Source of the DNA: Membranipora membranacea
Lineage: Eukaryota > Bryozoa > Gymnolaemata > Cheilostomatida > Membraniporidae
Assembly: GCA_914767715.1 (NCBI GenBank)
Contig: OU612068.1
Coordinates: 22,570,001-22,634,000, forward strand
DNA: 64,000 nucleotides
Reading direction: 5' to 3'
The position numbers and the translations under genes were made by a program. Positions 34,601 through 47,500 of this stretch are shown in pieces. Under the pieces are notes generated by a model. The model was given only the letters and a program-made list of their open reading frames with translations. It searched no databases and was not told the DNA's origin. Within the stretch, counting starts at the first letter, position 1. Every line of letters begins with the position of its first letter.

Positions 34601-37600
34601 CTCTTTTCTTCTCTTTCTTAGCAGGAGCAGGTGCCTCAGCTGGCGGTCTGCAGTAAGCGTGCTCAATCATCACATACAGATCCTGGTAAGAAATTTATAA
34701 TAATGATGTATTATTTAATATTGGTTATAAGGATTTGCCCTCTCATATAACTACTAGCCAAAGAGGGAGCAACTCTGCAATTGGTTTGGCTTTCCTAATA
34801 AACCTCAGGCATTCCAATCTCAAGCCGTGCAACTGAATAAGCAACTTACTCATTTACAAGGTTAAATTGATGGTCACATGTTATCCTACCAAACTTAAGA
34901 GCTGCTGAGACAACATATTGAATAGTGAATTAAAAGCAAAATAAGAACAATCAGGAAAAACACCAACCGGCTTCGGTTCATCTTCCTTCTCTTCCATAAG
35001 ATCAATATCTACTTCCTCTCCCTCCTTCTCATCACCAGCAGCAGGCTTATCTGCAGCTGCTGACTCTTTAGATGGGGAGGTAGCCTTAGTACCAGGTAGA
35101 TCTGCTGCCGGAGTCGTGACATCACCGGACACCTCAGCGTCTGCTTCTGTAATTGTTTCCATGGGCTCTGATATCTTCTGCTTCTAATGAATGAGAACAA
35201 AAGATCCGATTCCATTGTTAATAGCAGGTTGGCATGATACAGTGTAACAATATACATTACCAATATAATTGGACAGTAAACAATGATCTCATATGTTCCA
35301 AGGAAAAAGTAAACAAAGAACATGAAAAATATAACAACAAACTGAAAGATTTGTATGGATTACTACTGGTTTTAACAATAATAGCAAACGGACTTCCGTC
35401 AAAGGCTGATATGACTAACCAAGGCAATTTACCTTACAAAAACAGCCTCACATGATGATTTAACAAGCTTACCTTGCCCCTTTTGCCTTTAGTTGGACTC
35501 TTGGCAGGGCTCTTAACAGGACTCTTCTTGGTGTCTTCAGCCCCTTCTTTATCTGATGAAGGCTCCTCCACACCAACAGTTTGATCAGTTGTAGCCCCAA
35601 ATTCATCCCCAGTATCCATGGCTTCATCACCACTCGGTACGGGCGTGGTGTCCCTAGCCCGGGCTTTATCTTCATCTTCCGACTCAGATTCTGAGCCACT
35701 TGAGGCTGTCGACGACTCCACAACGGATTTACTCTTGGACAGAGCTGATTTCTTAACAGGTGCTTTCCTGTAAAAGATATGAAAATGTTGACAACCAGAA
35801 AAAAACAATTAGTGCAATTTGCACTTGAGCTATCCAATCAGGGTAAAAAATTTGGGTAAAAATTTGCAGTTTAAAATGTAAAAAAAATTCACCGCATATG
35901 AAAGGGTGTAAACTTCTTGAGTCAAATGTGATTTTAATGCCCGTGTGCTTTAGACACAAACTTGTGTTTAATTCACATGAAAATCATACACTTGGTATCG
36001 ACACCTAAGCAGAACAAGCTAATATATCTGGCAAAGCTGACAACATAACTGTGCGAGAAAATTGAGATCTGTGTTTTCACTCACTTTTTGGCAGGCGGTT
36101 TCTTTCCTCCTTTCTCCTCTTTCTCATCATCAGATTCAGCAGCTGAAGACGATTCTGTCTCGCTCTCCGACTCTTCTGAGGAGCTGGATGACTCTGATTC
36201 CGACCCGCTGCTCGATACTGTAAGAATAAATTATGTCAAAATAGTCTCTTACTAACAAAAGTACATCTAGGTTTCACTTCAACTTGGCCTAAGATCGTAG
36301 GCTTCAAACAACCAATAGCAAGTAAGCGATAGTGAAAATTATGTGCAATTCTTAGGAAATAGTTTTCTCATGTTATGACAAGCAAGAATTATTATATACA
36401 TTTGGATATGGATTGGATATAGTAGATATTTGTGTCTAAACCAGTTCATACAGAACCATAAGCTATATTCCCTAGCCTGTCTTGACAAGCTTTGATGGTG
36501 GGGATGGGGGTTCCCATAATCCCCATCTCACATACTTTTTTTAGTCTTAGCTTCCTCCCCGTCGTCACTGTCGGAGCTCTCACTACCCGACGAGTCAGAG
36601 TCTGAACCTGAGCCACTCTCTGAGCCTGAGCTGCTCTCCTGTCCGGAGCTGACTGATCCTCCACGCCTCTTAATGACACGCCCTCCTCTCTTCCTCTCTC
36701 GCCTCTCCTCATCCTCGGCTAGAGAAAAACAATTAAAACGATTGCAATAATCAAAATAAATTCAATTTATGAGCATTTGCTGGCATTGTGTAACAATGAT
36801 TGACGAGTGTATGAAAATGAGAAAAGAGGTGCCAATCTGGAAAAAAAAATGACAGACGCAGCTTCATATTGATGGTAATGAAGACCACTTTTTCTTATAA
36901 TAAATTTTCTCCATCTGTTATTTCTCATCAGTCAACGGACTCTCGGATTCATAAATTTACTGGCATACCTTTCTGACGTTCTTTCTCTTCTTTTTCCTTT
37001 TGTAGCTCCAATTCTCGAGTTGGTGATACCTTGCGCTGAAAGATTACAAAAATTGTTACAGGCTAGATTGACTAGTTTACAATCAAGATTCTGGCATTGT
37101 ACCATTGTGTCAGTTAATACATTTCAAGCATAATTTCAAACATGCATAACAGTTACAGTAAATTGTTCAGAATCCTATCTACTGAAAGCAGATTACAATT
37201 ATCTATTACAGTAGTCTACTAAAATCAGAATACAAAGGGAGAACAGAGCAGAGAACAAAAAAAATTAAAAAAAATTAAAGCTTACCCTAAATGAAGGCAT
37301 TTTAGGAAGACCAGCCCTCATGCCGAGCACAGACCCAGAAGCAGCAGATGAGCCGAATATACTGGAGCCGTCAAACAGAGAGCTGAATGAGGTGAGAGTG
37401 ACAGGTGCTGACGTCGATGCTGCCGAGGATGAGCCCGCTGTCGGAGGATTACTGTCAGCTGAGGTAGAGGCAGCTGTACTCTTCTCTGATAACCTACTGG
37501 CATCATTAGACTGAGAGTCATCAGATATTTTAAAACTCTGAAACATAGGAAAAATCATAGCATGGTGTGATAGCTACAGCTTCATAATGCAATTTCAGCC

Positions 37601-40600
37601 TAGAATCCCCAGAGACATCAGGTCAAATAAATTTACTTCCTTGGTATATCAGAAGACTACATTATGAGTTGCTGCGTATTTACACACCAGATATTTAACA
37701 AAGTTTTTTGATAACTTTTAGTAAACTATTTAGCTTGAGTATGTGGCATTTGAGTATGTGGCATTTGAGTATACGACACATAAATACACTCAGTAAGAAG
37801 ACTAATTATACACATATATAGATATAAATATTGCAGAAAAATATGCCACATAGGTAATTACTTAAAGACTGACCAGAGGATAAATCCATGTCAAAGCAAT
37901 GTTTAGTCAGGCAGCTAGTTGTGCAGCATTTTTACAATGAAATAATTCAAAGCAACTTTGGGTAAAAATAATGTATAGTGTTAGAAATTGTCCCCACACC
38001 CTGCTCATCTATGACGAAAACATGGGGTATGTACTGTACAACCCCAAAGAGCTGCCACATCCATATATTTTTAAATACTACCGATTTCCAAATTAACTAT
38101 ATTCATAACTTGTACCCTGAATAACTATTAGATTTTCTTATTTTAAAAATTGTTCAAAACTACAGCTGTACTAGCTGCCTGACTATAAAGTGCTTCTGTG
38201 TTTTAATAGACTTCAAACGGTGACAGTACCTTGCTCTTATCCTGTTCGCTTGACCACCAGCTCTCAAAGAACTTGTAAGCTGACTGGGTGACCATCTTTT
38301 TGCAGATATCTTTATTCATGATATTCTTCAGGTCTCCGATAAGGTCTTTTAACGATATATCAAAAGCATCAGCGTAGTCAAGCTGGTCCTGCTCAGGCTG
38401 TAACATAACAGGATCAGAAATGATGGTATGGTATAGTAGTAATGGTTTGAACAACCGTATGGTTTTGAACTGAATCCTATCTCCCCAAGGTTGTGATAGG
38501 GAGGGATACTGCATGAGTAAAAACAACATCCGTTCAAAACATGCACGATATACAATAAATTATATTACAGTGCTCTGAAATAGAAAAATTATGTCTCGGC
38601 AAAATCTGATTCACATATTGTTTCACTAGAACAAGTTTGGGTTGCCCTAATAGGTCTGATTAAGGTTGAAAAATTTTTTCATGAGACCAAAGAGCATTGA
38701 AATTATCAATCATCCACCTACCTCCTGGTCATAGCCTTCGTACCCTTGTTGGTCCATGTACTCGTAACCCTCGTGTGGATGGGGGTACATTCCTTCCTCA
38801 GGTGGAGGATAACCATACTGCCCTGGAGTTTGGCCAGGGGCCTGAGGCTGCCAGCCCGGTGGAGCTGGTGGTGGCATGTTGACATGATTGACTGCGGGAG
38901 CAACACCGGGTACACTGGGTATCGGCGGTGGCTGAGGTGGCGGACCTGGAAGAAACCCTGGTGGTGGTACAGGGAGGTGAGCTGGCGGGGGATATCCATC
39001 TACAAAAATACCCATGTCAATAGAATTTTAAGCCTCACGCAAGTTCATTTTCTATCAATATTGGCAGTTCATTTTCTGATGTTTGAATATTTCAGTCAGT
39101 GCAGTGTTAAATCAAAATATGTACAGAATTGGACAACTGCTGATTCTTGATGTTGCCCAATCAGCATCCAAGGCATCCGGCATCAGCACCTAAATTTATG
39201 TGAGCCAATTAAAAGATGACTAGTTCAAGTATGCAGGTTTTCACAGAAAAAAAATTCAATTTGCATGGTGACTTTTGGTACCTTGTGGCCAATATCGAAA
39301 AATACCCTATATCAAAATCTCTCCACTAACTGCAATTTTCATATATCATACAAATGTAAACAACCTGTGTTTTATTAGAACAACACATTATATTTATTAG
39401 TTTCAACTCACTTGAATATTGACCCTCAATGGGAGCACCGGGTGGGTAATGAGCTTGATGGGGCATCACAGGAGGAGGTTGTCCCGTCTGCGGGTCTAGA
39501 GGCATCATAGGAGCTGGTACTGCATCTGATGGTGCTACAGGCTCGGGGGCACCAAACCCTGCCAGGTCTTTATTTTGATTGAGCATCATCATGATACGAG
39601 AGTCTAAATCAAGGCCACCAGGATCAGCTGCCGGAGAAGTATCTTCAGCAGGAGAAGCGTCTGCTGTTAGAGTCTCTGATTCACCTCCATGTTGATCTTG
39701 TGGATGAATGTGACTATCTGTAGATTCTAAGGAAGCAGAAGGTTGCTCTTCAAGCCTCGACCGCAATTTGTCAATATCACGTAGGATATTTAGTTCTAAA
39801 TGTCGGTCAATTTCAGTCTCAGTTTGATTTGGTCTTATGTTTAGAGGTTCCCTATGTTGTTCGGAATCTCTACCGTGTCTGCTGATAGTCTGACCTCGTC
39901 CATACCTAGAGTCTCTATCTCTACTGCGATTGTCTTGGCTGTCTCTAGCCTTATCCCATTCATCCCGGCGATCATCCCTACGATCATATCTGCGTTCACC
40001 GCGATCCCGGTCTCTATCGCGATCCCTGTATCTATCTCTGTCCCTGTTATAGTCCCGGTTATCGCGATCCCTTCTGTTGTGATAATTTCCCCTACGATCA
40101 TCTCTTGAATCATAGCGATTGAGCTTACCCTGGTCACGTTCATTGTAAAGATCTCTCATTTTACCATCATCTCGATTTGTAAAATGGTCTCTATCCCTGC
40201 GTCTGTTGTCCATGTTGAGTCTTTCTTCCTCTTCCCTATAGCCATTCTCATAAGGCATTTGCTCGGGTTCGCGCAAGCGATCGTTTGTAGGAGGATGACC
40301 ATGATTGTGATTTTCCAAAACCTCCTGTTGGGAATACTGAGGATGCTCTAAATGGCCGCTATTATTATCTTGATAGTTTTCCTCAGGGTATTCCCCGTAT
40401 TCATTTGGCAGATTGGGATCATGAGATAAATAAGGTGTCTGCGTAGATATGTGAGGAGTTTGGCCAGTAGGGATGTGAGGCGTGTGGCTTCTTTCGGACG
40501 GTTCTACATATACTTCTGGCTTAGGATTGAAATCTGAACGGTAGTCTACTTGGCGGCGTGGGATCCCATAGACCTTTTCATCAATGTACCCCTGCCGTTC

Positions 40601-42835
40601 TTTTCCCAAAGGGTCAGTAAATACAGTCATCAAGTTACCCATTTTGGTAGCTTGGTTGAATTTCTCAACGCAGATTTTAGCTGCTCTGGTTGTTTCGAAC
40701 ACAACCTGTAAAAAGGATATCAACAGCTGAAAAGGCATATAACGGGTCTGATCGCAAGCTTCTGTAGTTCCAGTGCCAGACAGAACTACTATTTCTCCAA
40801 TGGTTGAGACCATGGTGTGTCAAAGTATGCTATTTATGAATACATCTTCACTTTTTGTCACAGCATTTCATGATATATACATACCTTTGCTATCCCAAGA
40901 TGTTTGCCATTCTGGGGATTGTAGCAGACTGAACATTCATCTATACGCCCCATATCCTGAACCATCTTCCTCAGGAAATCCGAGTTAATGTTATCATTGA
41001 GATTGACAAAGGTAACCTCTCGGGGAGGAGGTATACCAACATAGAACTCATCAACCTGAAAAATTGGGCATAGCTTTCACACTCATGGTTGTGCAGATGT
41101 GCATCAGAGTCATGTAAGGTGTCATCTATAATTATGAAGAGGAAAAAGAGTCAGACAAAACTCAACAATAACCTCATGTTCGAAAATGGAAGCTTACCTT
41201 GAATTGGGGTATTATGAGATCAGCCTGTTTACTCTTAGTGAGAAACCTTGCTACCCGAGACCTTGGATCTGTGACAATGACTTTACTGATAGGGTCACCA
41301 GGAATGACTCCATCGATTCTGTAAAGTTTCTGTTGTCCTTTATGAAGAGCCGGATCAACAATGAGCTTATAGTTGTGCTGCCTTTTTGATGCCTGATTAG
41401 GATCAACTCCTTGTCTTGTATTGTTAGGGCCTGCATCATTGAGATATATATCCAATTAAACGGATGAATATGTGTGATCTCAAACACTGCTAACTTGATT
41501 GATACAACATATATTAGGGTGTTCAAAGCCAACAACGTAGATGTATATTACAAAAGTAGAAATATAATATTGATGGTTGGAAATGCTGTCTACCGTATCA
41601 CAGTAAGAATTGTTGAATGTCTATAGCAAGAAAGAAAGGAGCTGAGGTTTGAAATAGGGCTTCATCTTTGAATAAGTCATGTAGTGGTTAATGGAGTAGA
41701 GGTCAGAGTGCACCTTGATCAGCAACTGAACAAAATTTTGGAGTACCACGATTCAAAGATGTCTATATGCCAATAGTCCCTCAATGTTAGGTATGACATA
41801 ACAGAAGCCAAGTGCTTCCCGTCAACCATCCCAAGCCTTGAGTATTCAAGATCAGACGGATACAAATACCCATGCAGCAATGTGATTGCAGCAAAGCAAT
41901 GTCTCATTCTGGGCTTTGTTGTGATGTCTGTCAACCTTCTGGACTTAATGACTATGCAATTACACTGGATTTAATTTCGCTACATGAATAAAGTAGCATC
42001 TTACTCCTTGCATGAAATATGTTATGGGCCTAGTTGTCTGCAGGCAAAACCGAAGTCATAAGTTGATTAATTTCATATCGTTATCAACGGCTGCACTTAG
42101 GCATACGTAGAAACCACAAATGTAACCAAATGACCACGCTGGAAAATAAAGCTGATGCCCGAGGTGACCTTTTTTGTTTGTACCATCACAACTGTCTCAC
42201 ATAATGATCAAAGGACATCATAGTCTAAAGAAGAGACATTAGATTGCTATCCCAACACACAAACGCAAAGGATAGGATTGCCTGCACAACAATTTGAGCC
42301 AGCCTATCCATGAAGAAAGATAAACAGATTGCTGAAACCCCTGAGCCTGAGGTCGATAACCCTCAAAAGTGACAAATGAGGCGTTCAACATACACTTTGT
42401 GTTTTAGATTGCTTGAGTTGATGCCTTCAATCCAGGTGCCTTGGGGACAAAGAAATATCTGACTGGGAATTTGAACAAGGTGAAAAATCAGTTAAGTAGA
42501 AGAATGAAGGAAGATAGAAAAACTGAGAGTGAGACTGACATAGGCCTATATACATATATATATATATATATATATAGATAGATAGATAGAGACTGTGAGA
42601 TGGGTAAAGAAAGATGGAAATGAAGACCCAAGTCTAATCTAACAAGGAACAGCTTGACAACAGAACCAAGCACATAGATAAGTTTCAGTATGCACTTGAA
42701 TATATAAAACACAGGTACACAAGAAAGCAGTAAATGATTAAATTATAACAATGAATTGAATGAATGACAACAATCTTGTTTTCTTCAATTTCAATGGGCC
42801 TACATCTAATACTCACCATTTCTAGGACCATTCAT
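31627..42835 (-). CDS. SETD1: SETD1-type histone H3K4 methyltransferase (COMPASS catalytic subunit), 1,483 aa, complete
   Basis: Nineteen coding exons join in frame: 42835-42817, 41430-41198, 41055-40885, 40705-39412, 38999-38722, 38397-38230, 37537-37286, 37035-36969, 36718-36536, 36217-36085, 35767-35473, 35183-34968, 34682-34550, 34370-34159, 33842-33692, 33465-33368, 33024-32908, 32454-32197 and 31800-31627. Order: short N-terminus with the YKLIVDPAL box; RRM at about residues 97-185; a 1.3-kb exon with an Arg/Asp-repeat tract; Pro/Gly/Tyr-rich segment; WW-containing helical block (FESWW); Ser/acidic low-complexity regions; WDR5-binding Win motif GSARTE (1263-1268); n-[18 protein letters not shown] core with FVNHSCD-PNC and EEITYDYKF; post-[13 protein letters not shown] ending in LN. 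These are hallmarks of SETD1A/B, distinct from MLL/KMT2. It methylates H3K4 at promoters. Exon 1 holds only 19 coding bases. One donor (34968, CCG/GTTGGT) is weak but phase-consistent. Confidence 0.95.
31963..32100 (+). other. orphan 45-codon ORF, antisense in last SETD1 intron, resembling a ROGDI first exon
   Basis: ATG 31963 begins [14 protein letters not shown], followed by [11 protein letters not shown]. The segment ELDWLLH resembles the start of ROGDI leucine-zipper proteins as I remember it (EFRWLLH). A potential donor ACA/GTATGT occurs at 32053. No matching downstream exon is visible on the plus strand, so it is a lone first exon, a decayed fragment, or chance. Confidence 0.25.
39841..40160 (-). 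repeat. low-complexity Arg/Asp (RD/RDRD) coding tract of SETD1
   Basis: In the large fourth SETD1 exon, alternating Arg-Asp units ([19 protein letters not shown] and similar) form an in-frame repeat. Similar RD/RS tracts occur in RNA-processing factors and in SETD1 homologues near the RRM; function here is inferred only. Confidence 0.7.
42551..42591. repeat. (TA)n(GATA)n microsatellite
   Basis: A run of TA dinucleotides passes directly into four GATA units, in the first SETD1 intron. Confidence 0.9.
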
Positions 42836-44453
42836 CTTTAAAATTGAGGATCATACTAACTAGACTTTTGCCATCTGATTCAGAAAATGATTTATTCCTG
42901 TTTAGCTTCTGACAGTGTTGTCAGTCAAAAACAGACCAAAAAGAAACTAATTGCCTAATGACTAATTATGCTACAACCTCTCTTCCAACTCCAAGCCTGA
43001 GACTCTCACTCAGTTATTCCCTATCCCACAATGCATCACTTGATCAATGCACAGTTTATCAAATATATATGTGATATTTAAGGTTGTTTCTTTGCTATAT
43101 TTTGACAGAAATCTTAATCTAACAATCTTGATTGGATTTTTTTCACTCTCTTTTCAGTAAAGATGTTTGGATTACTATGGATTAAGATTATTTTATGCTT
43201 AATTTCAGGAAATCTTTTGTTATGGTTTGCAGCTCTGTCTATAGTTAGTTCAGGAACCCAAAATTTGATTTGGAAACTTTACCGGGATTATTTTGTACCA
43301 CCCACAGTTACTTATGATTATAAGGCATTGTGAGATATGGTTTGGTAACAGAAAAATGGACAGGGAGACAGGACAGGGTTGAGTCAATGAACTCCCTCTT
43401 GGTTGAGTTATTTATAATCATTTAACTCAATGTGGAGGAGCAGTCAGAAGTGTTCCTGTTAGCTAGGAGTAAGACACCTTAGTCAACTCACATCTTTATA
43501 AAATCCAGGGCTTCAAAGGTACATCCATTGGTGGTCCACCAGATTTTTATGTGTTTGAACAAGGAGCAACAACCATACAAAGTAACCAAGGACCTCTAAC
43601 TGTAACTCCTTGCAGTAACAACAATGCATACTTTTATGATTATCAATATCATCATAATAAAAATTATGCATTAATTATACCAAGTAGCCACAGTGTTACT
43701 TCTTGATTAAACTCATCTTGTTACATTGATTCCTATTGGCAAAGAGTGTATTATCATTGCATATATGACCTTGAGTGGCATGCATACATACGTGATGATA
43801 CATACAATCATATTCAAACCCACAATTTATTTATTATATATTATTCTGCTTGTTACAGTCAGTTACCTGTGATTGAATATAGTTTGAGATACTTACTTTC
43901 ATGACTCACTGATTTGCCACATTTGTGGGCCTCCTATACTGCTAGATAGGATAATAGAATCATTCAAATAGATAGCATAGAGGTGAAAGAAAAACTGACC
44001 TGTAACTCTTACCATTCTCCCTGCTCTTACCTAGAAGTTACTCCAATCTGTAATTGGGAGTGTAAATTAATTAATGTTACAAAAAACATCATGAAAGTTA
44101 TTAATCCTTGTTTCCAGCACAAGTCAGTGCTGAACCTAACCCTACCTGCTCAGATTCAAATGCATGCTTTGTAAGTTTTCCTCGCTTGCAAATGTTGGAT
44201 GACAATTGACAAGTCAAGATGAGAGTTTTAATCTGTGTTCATGACACAGCTTTTGAAACTGACAGCTTAATTTGTGAAGGAATTACTGTCATAAGGGTTA
44301 ATACCATGCAGGGATTAAGATATCGACACTTTGCAGATTTGCAGCCTAAGTTTTTGCCATTGTAAAATCGATGAACCCTTTTCTCATGTACATATTTATG
44401 TTGAAGCTTTGCCACCACACTTTTAGTGATTTCCTATGTTGATATTTTTCCAG
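42836..44453. promoter_or_regulatory. probable bidirectional promoter region of SETD1 (-) and GPR155 (+)
   Basis: The two start codons point away from each other across 1.67 kb. GPR155 has a 5'UTR acceptor at 44453/44454 (TTTTTCCAG/GCGCTACC), so its first exon and start site lie in this region. No TATA or CpG-rich core stands out. A short out-of-frame upstream ORF (ATG ATC CTC...) overlaps the SETD1 start if that leader is transcribed. Confidence 0.4.
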
Positions 44454-44501
44454 GCGCTACCCTCAGTCTAAGCAGGATCGAAACTCAAATCTATTGACAA
44501 A

Positions 44502-47500
44502 ATGGATAAGATAGATATACCTGGCTATATGATTGCTGCCAATGATTCTGGCACTACCCTGGCCCCAGCCCCAAGCAAACCATCTGGTGATGCCTTTACG
44601 AGCCTGTATCCCGCCATCGTAGAATGCTTCACTATTATCCTCCTCGGCTACATAACTGGACGCGGAGGATGGATAACGTCATCGCAAGCTAAAGGACTCA
44701 ACACGTTTACCTCTAAGTTCGCCCTTCCAGCTTTGTTATTTAGCAGCATGGCGACACTTGATTGGACTGTGGTAAGTAGGTAGTTCTTATATACAAGGTG
44801 CAGTTGAAGTTTTATAGATGCAGATTTTCCATTATTTGACCATACATATAGTCTCGATAGAGGGCTCACAATTGAAATTTGATCAGAATATGCCGTTTGC
44901 AGATAATTGTTCCAGTCAGAGAAAACAATAATTTCCCATCCACAGGTTCACACGGAACTATTTTATAACACCATCAAATTATTTCTTCCTCCCATACCTT
45001 GGGGCGATATAGGCTTTGACCATGTCTTTTTTTTATGACACATATATGGATCTTTTATCCGTAAAATTTAAATTTTCCAGAAAAAAATCAAAGAAAGCAT
45101 TGATATGAGGGCATAGTCCTAGTCTTGCTGAATTGGCAGGTGACGATACAGTATGCATACCCTCTCACAAAATTTCTAGCAAAAAGTAAATGGTTTACCA
45201 GTCAAGGAGTATGAGCATTTGCCGAATTATTTATATTATTATTATATGATATGTTTTTCATGACAGGTGGAGTGGACGTTTGTTGTGGCTGTATTCATCA
45301 GTAAAGCTATCGTATTCTTAGTGGCATTTGTGTTCACGTTGTTCCTGAAAAGGCCGCTCAACCTCGGGCTGGCTGCATTGGCTGGTATTTTTGTGACGCA
45401 GAGTAATGATTTCGCTCTCGGATATCCTATAGGTCAGTGTCTTAGCATGTCAAGGAGGAAAATCAATAGTCCCAGCAAATTTTAATTCCATAAATTTTAA
45501 GTGTTATATGCTGGTGTGAACAATCTGGATTAGAATTGTATACTGTGCGTGAAACTATTTAGTGCCTACCCCATCACATCTTGTATTCTCTGTCTCCTTA
45601 TGAAAGTTGAGGGAGCCTAAGAATTATTCTTGGGTGGCTAGAAATAACTTTCTCTCCATTTATTCCATTTTGTCAATTGAGTTATACCATGCTGTAAACA
45701 GTATTGATTGCTGATTTTAAATTCAAATAATCTTGATAATCATTGATTATGTTTTTGTTATCATTCCAGTGCGCGCCATATATAGCCAGACGGAGCCGCA
45801 GTTCTTACAGTATATCTATCTAGTAGCACCGATCTCACTCTTGATACTCAACCCTATAGGTTTCATCATGTTAGATATACACAAAGCAAAACACTCTAGC
45901 GTTAAAAGGTATGAAAGGGAACTTGTAAGTTGGTTTGCAAAATTTCTAAGTGGTAGGTTACAAAGCAGACCTATGATTTCCTCTCTATTTCTCAGACACG
46001 TTCTGATTCATTTGAACGACCCTAGAGTATAGATGCATCATACCATTTAAGAGAAATTTCTGTCATGTTATTGAAAGAATTGACTCACTGAAATTAATTA
46101 AATTGTCTCCCCCTTTACTTTCAGAAGTAACTGTCGACTGGTGTTGAATATATTGAAGGAAATCACAACAAATCCCATCATAGTTATGACTGCTCTTGGT
46201 GTTGTTGCCAATTTCATATTCAACCATAAACTGCCTCTGCTTATCGACAATCTGCTGAGCACTTTAGGTAAGAAAGTAAACACCATATTATCAATTTTAA
46301 ATCTGAAGATAGCACATCTGCATCAACAACTAAGGATACCAAAACACCCTCCCATCTTTGAATGGTTTTCAAATCTCAAGGCCATAGTTGGTGTAAAGAT
46401 ATGTGGTACAAAACAAAACATGTAATAATTGGTAATTTCCTGATACTTGACCAAAATATTTTTCTGGTAGACTAATCTGCCTGAAACCATTAATACAATC
46501 TCTTCATAAAAATAATATGTATAATGAGGTTTTGCCCATTCTGAATCACTATATCAAAACTCTTGGTCATCAAAAATCGATGGAGTCATTCTGATGTTTC
46601 CATAGCTAGAAGATTATATGGTGGTAATGTTATATAATACTTGCCATGGCTTGTCTGTCTGGCTTTTTGCATAGGACATTGGTATTTTGCATGATTATTA
46701 AGTAGTTGAACCAATCCTTCCTGATAAGGTGTGTTTCTGTGATAGTATCTGTATAAAAAACACAAAATGATCTCTGCAAACATTTCTGATCATACAATCA
46801 CAGAGTAAGGATATATCCTTACTCTGTGATACAATCATGGAGTTATCTTTAGATGATGCTTTCCGTCATATTCCAGCTCAAGAGGGTGCCAGCATTTTCA
46901 GAATAATTGTGTTTCATAGCAAAACAACAGCCAAGGGCGAAGGGATCCTAAGTTGTCCTCAGTTTTTACTGAACTAATTTATTTCTTAGTGCGACCTCAA
47001 CTTCAATAGCTTGCCAAATGAAATCCTTGTATAACATTGTTTTTTGTGCATTGATGCATGCACAGGCAACAAAGCTTATATCACAAAAAGCAGCAGCGGT
47101 AGAAGTACAAATATTCGCAGAAACTTGCCCACCCGGGTCCATATTTTTTAAAAGTTATACAACCAAAATTTCATAACGAGTACATGCTGGCTGTTTTGGT
47201 CTCGTGAGAGCATTGTATGGAATGCACGCAACGAGCAGCATCTTCATTGTGTTACGATAACGGGCCAGGCTGTTTCATGAATCAGCGCTTGCCTACTGCT
47301 TATAAAACTCCATTGTCAGAGATAAGAAAGCAAGCTTCCACTCGTGCATTCACCATATTAGATAAATCAGTACGAGGCACCGTTCTCATGCCATCATCCA
47401 TTATCACTGCTAAATATACTGACAATGGTGAAGATTAAAGACTTTCTTACGCATTGGGAGGATAACCTTATTAGTTATGTAACAGGAAGGTTTGAACAGA

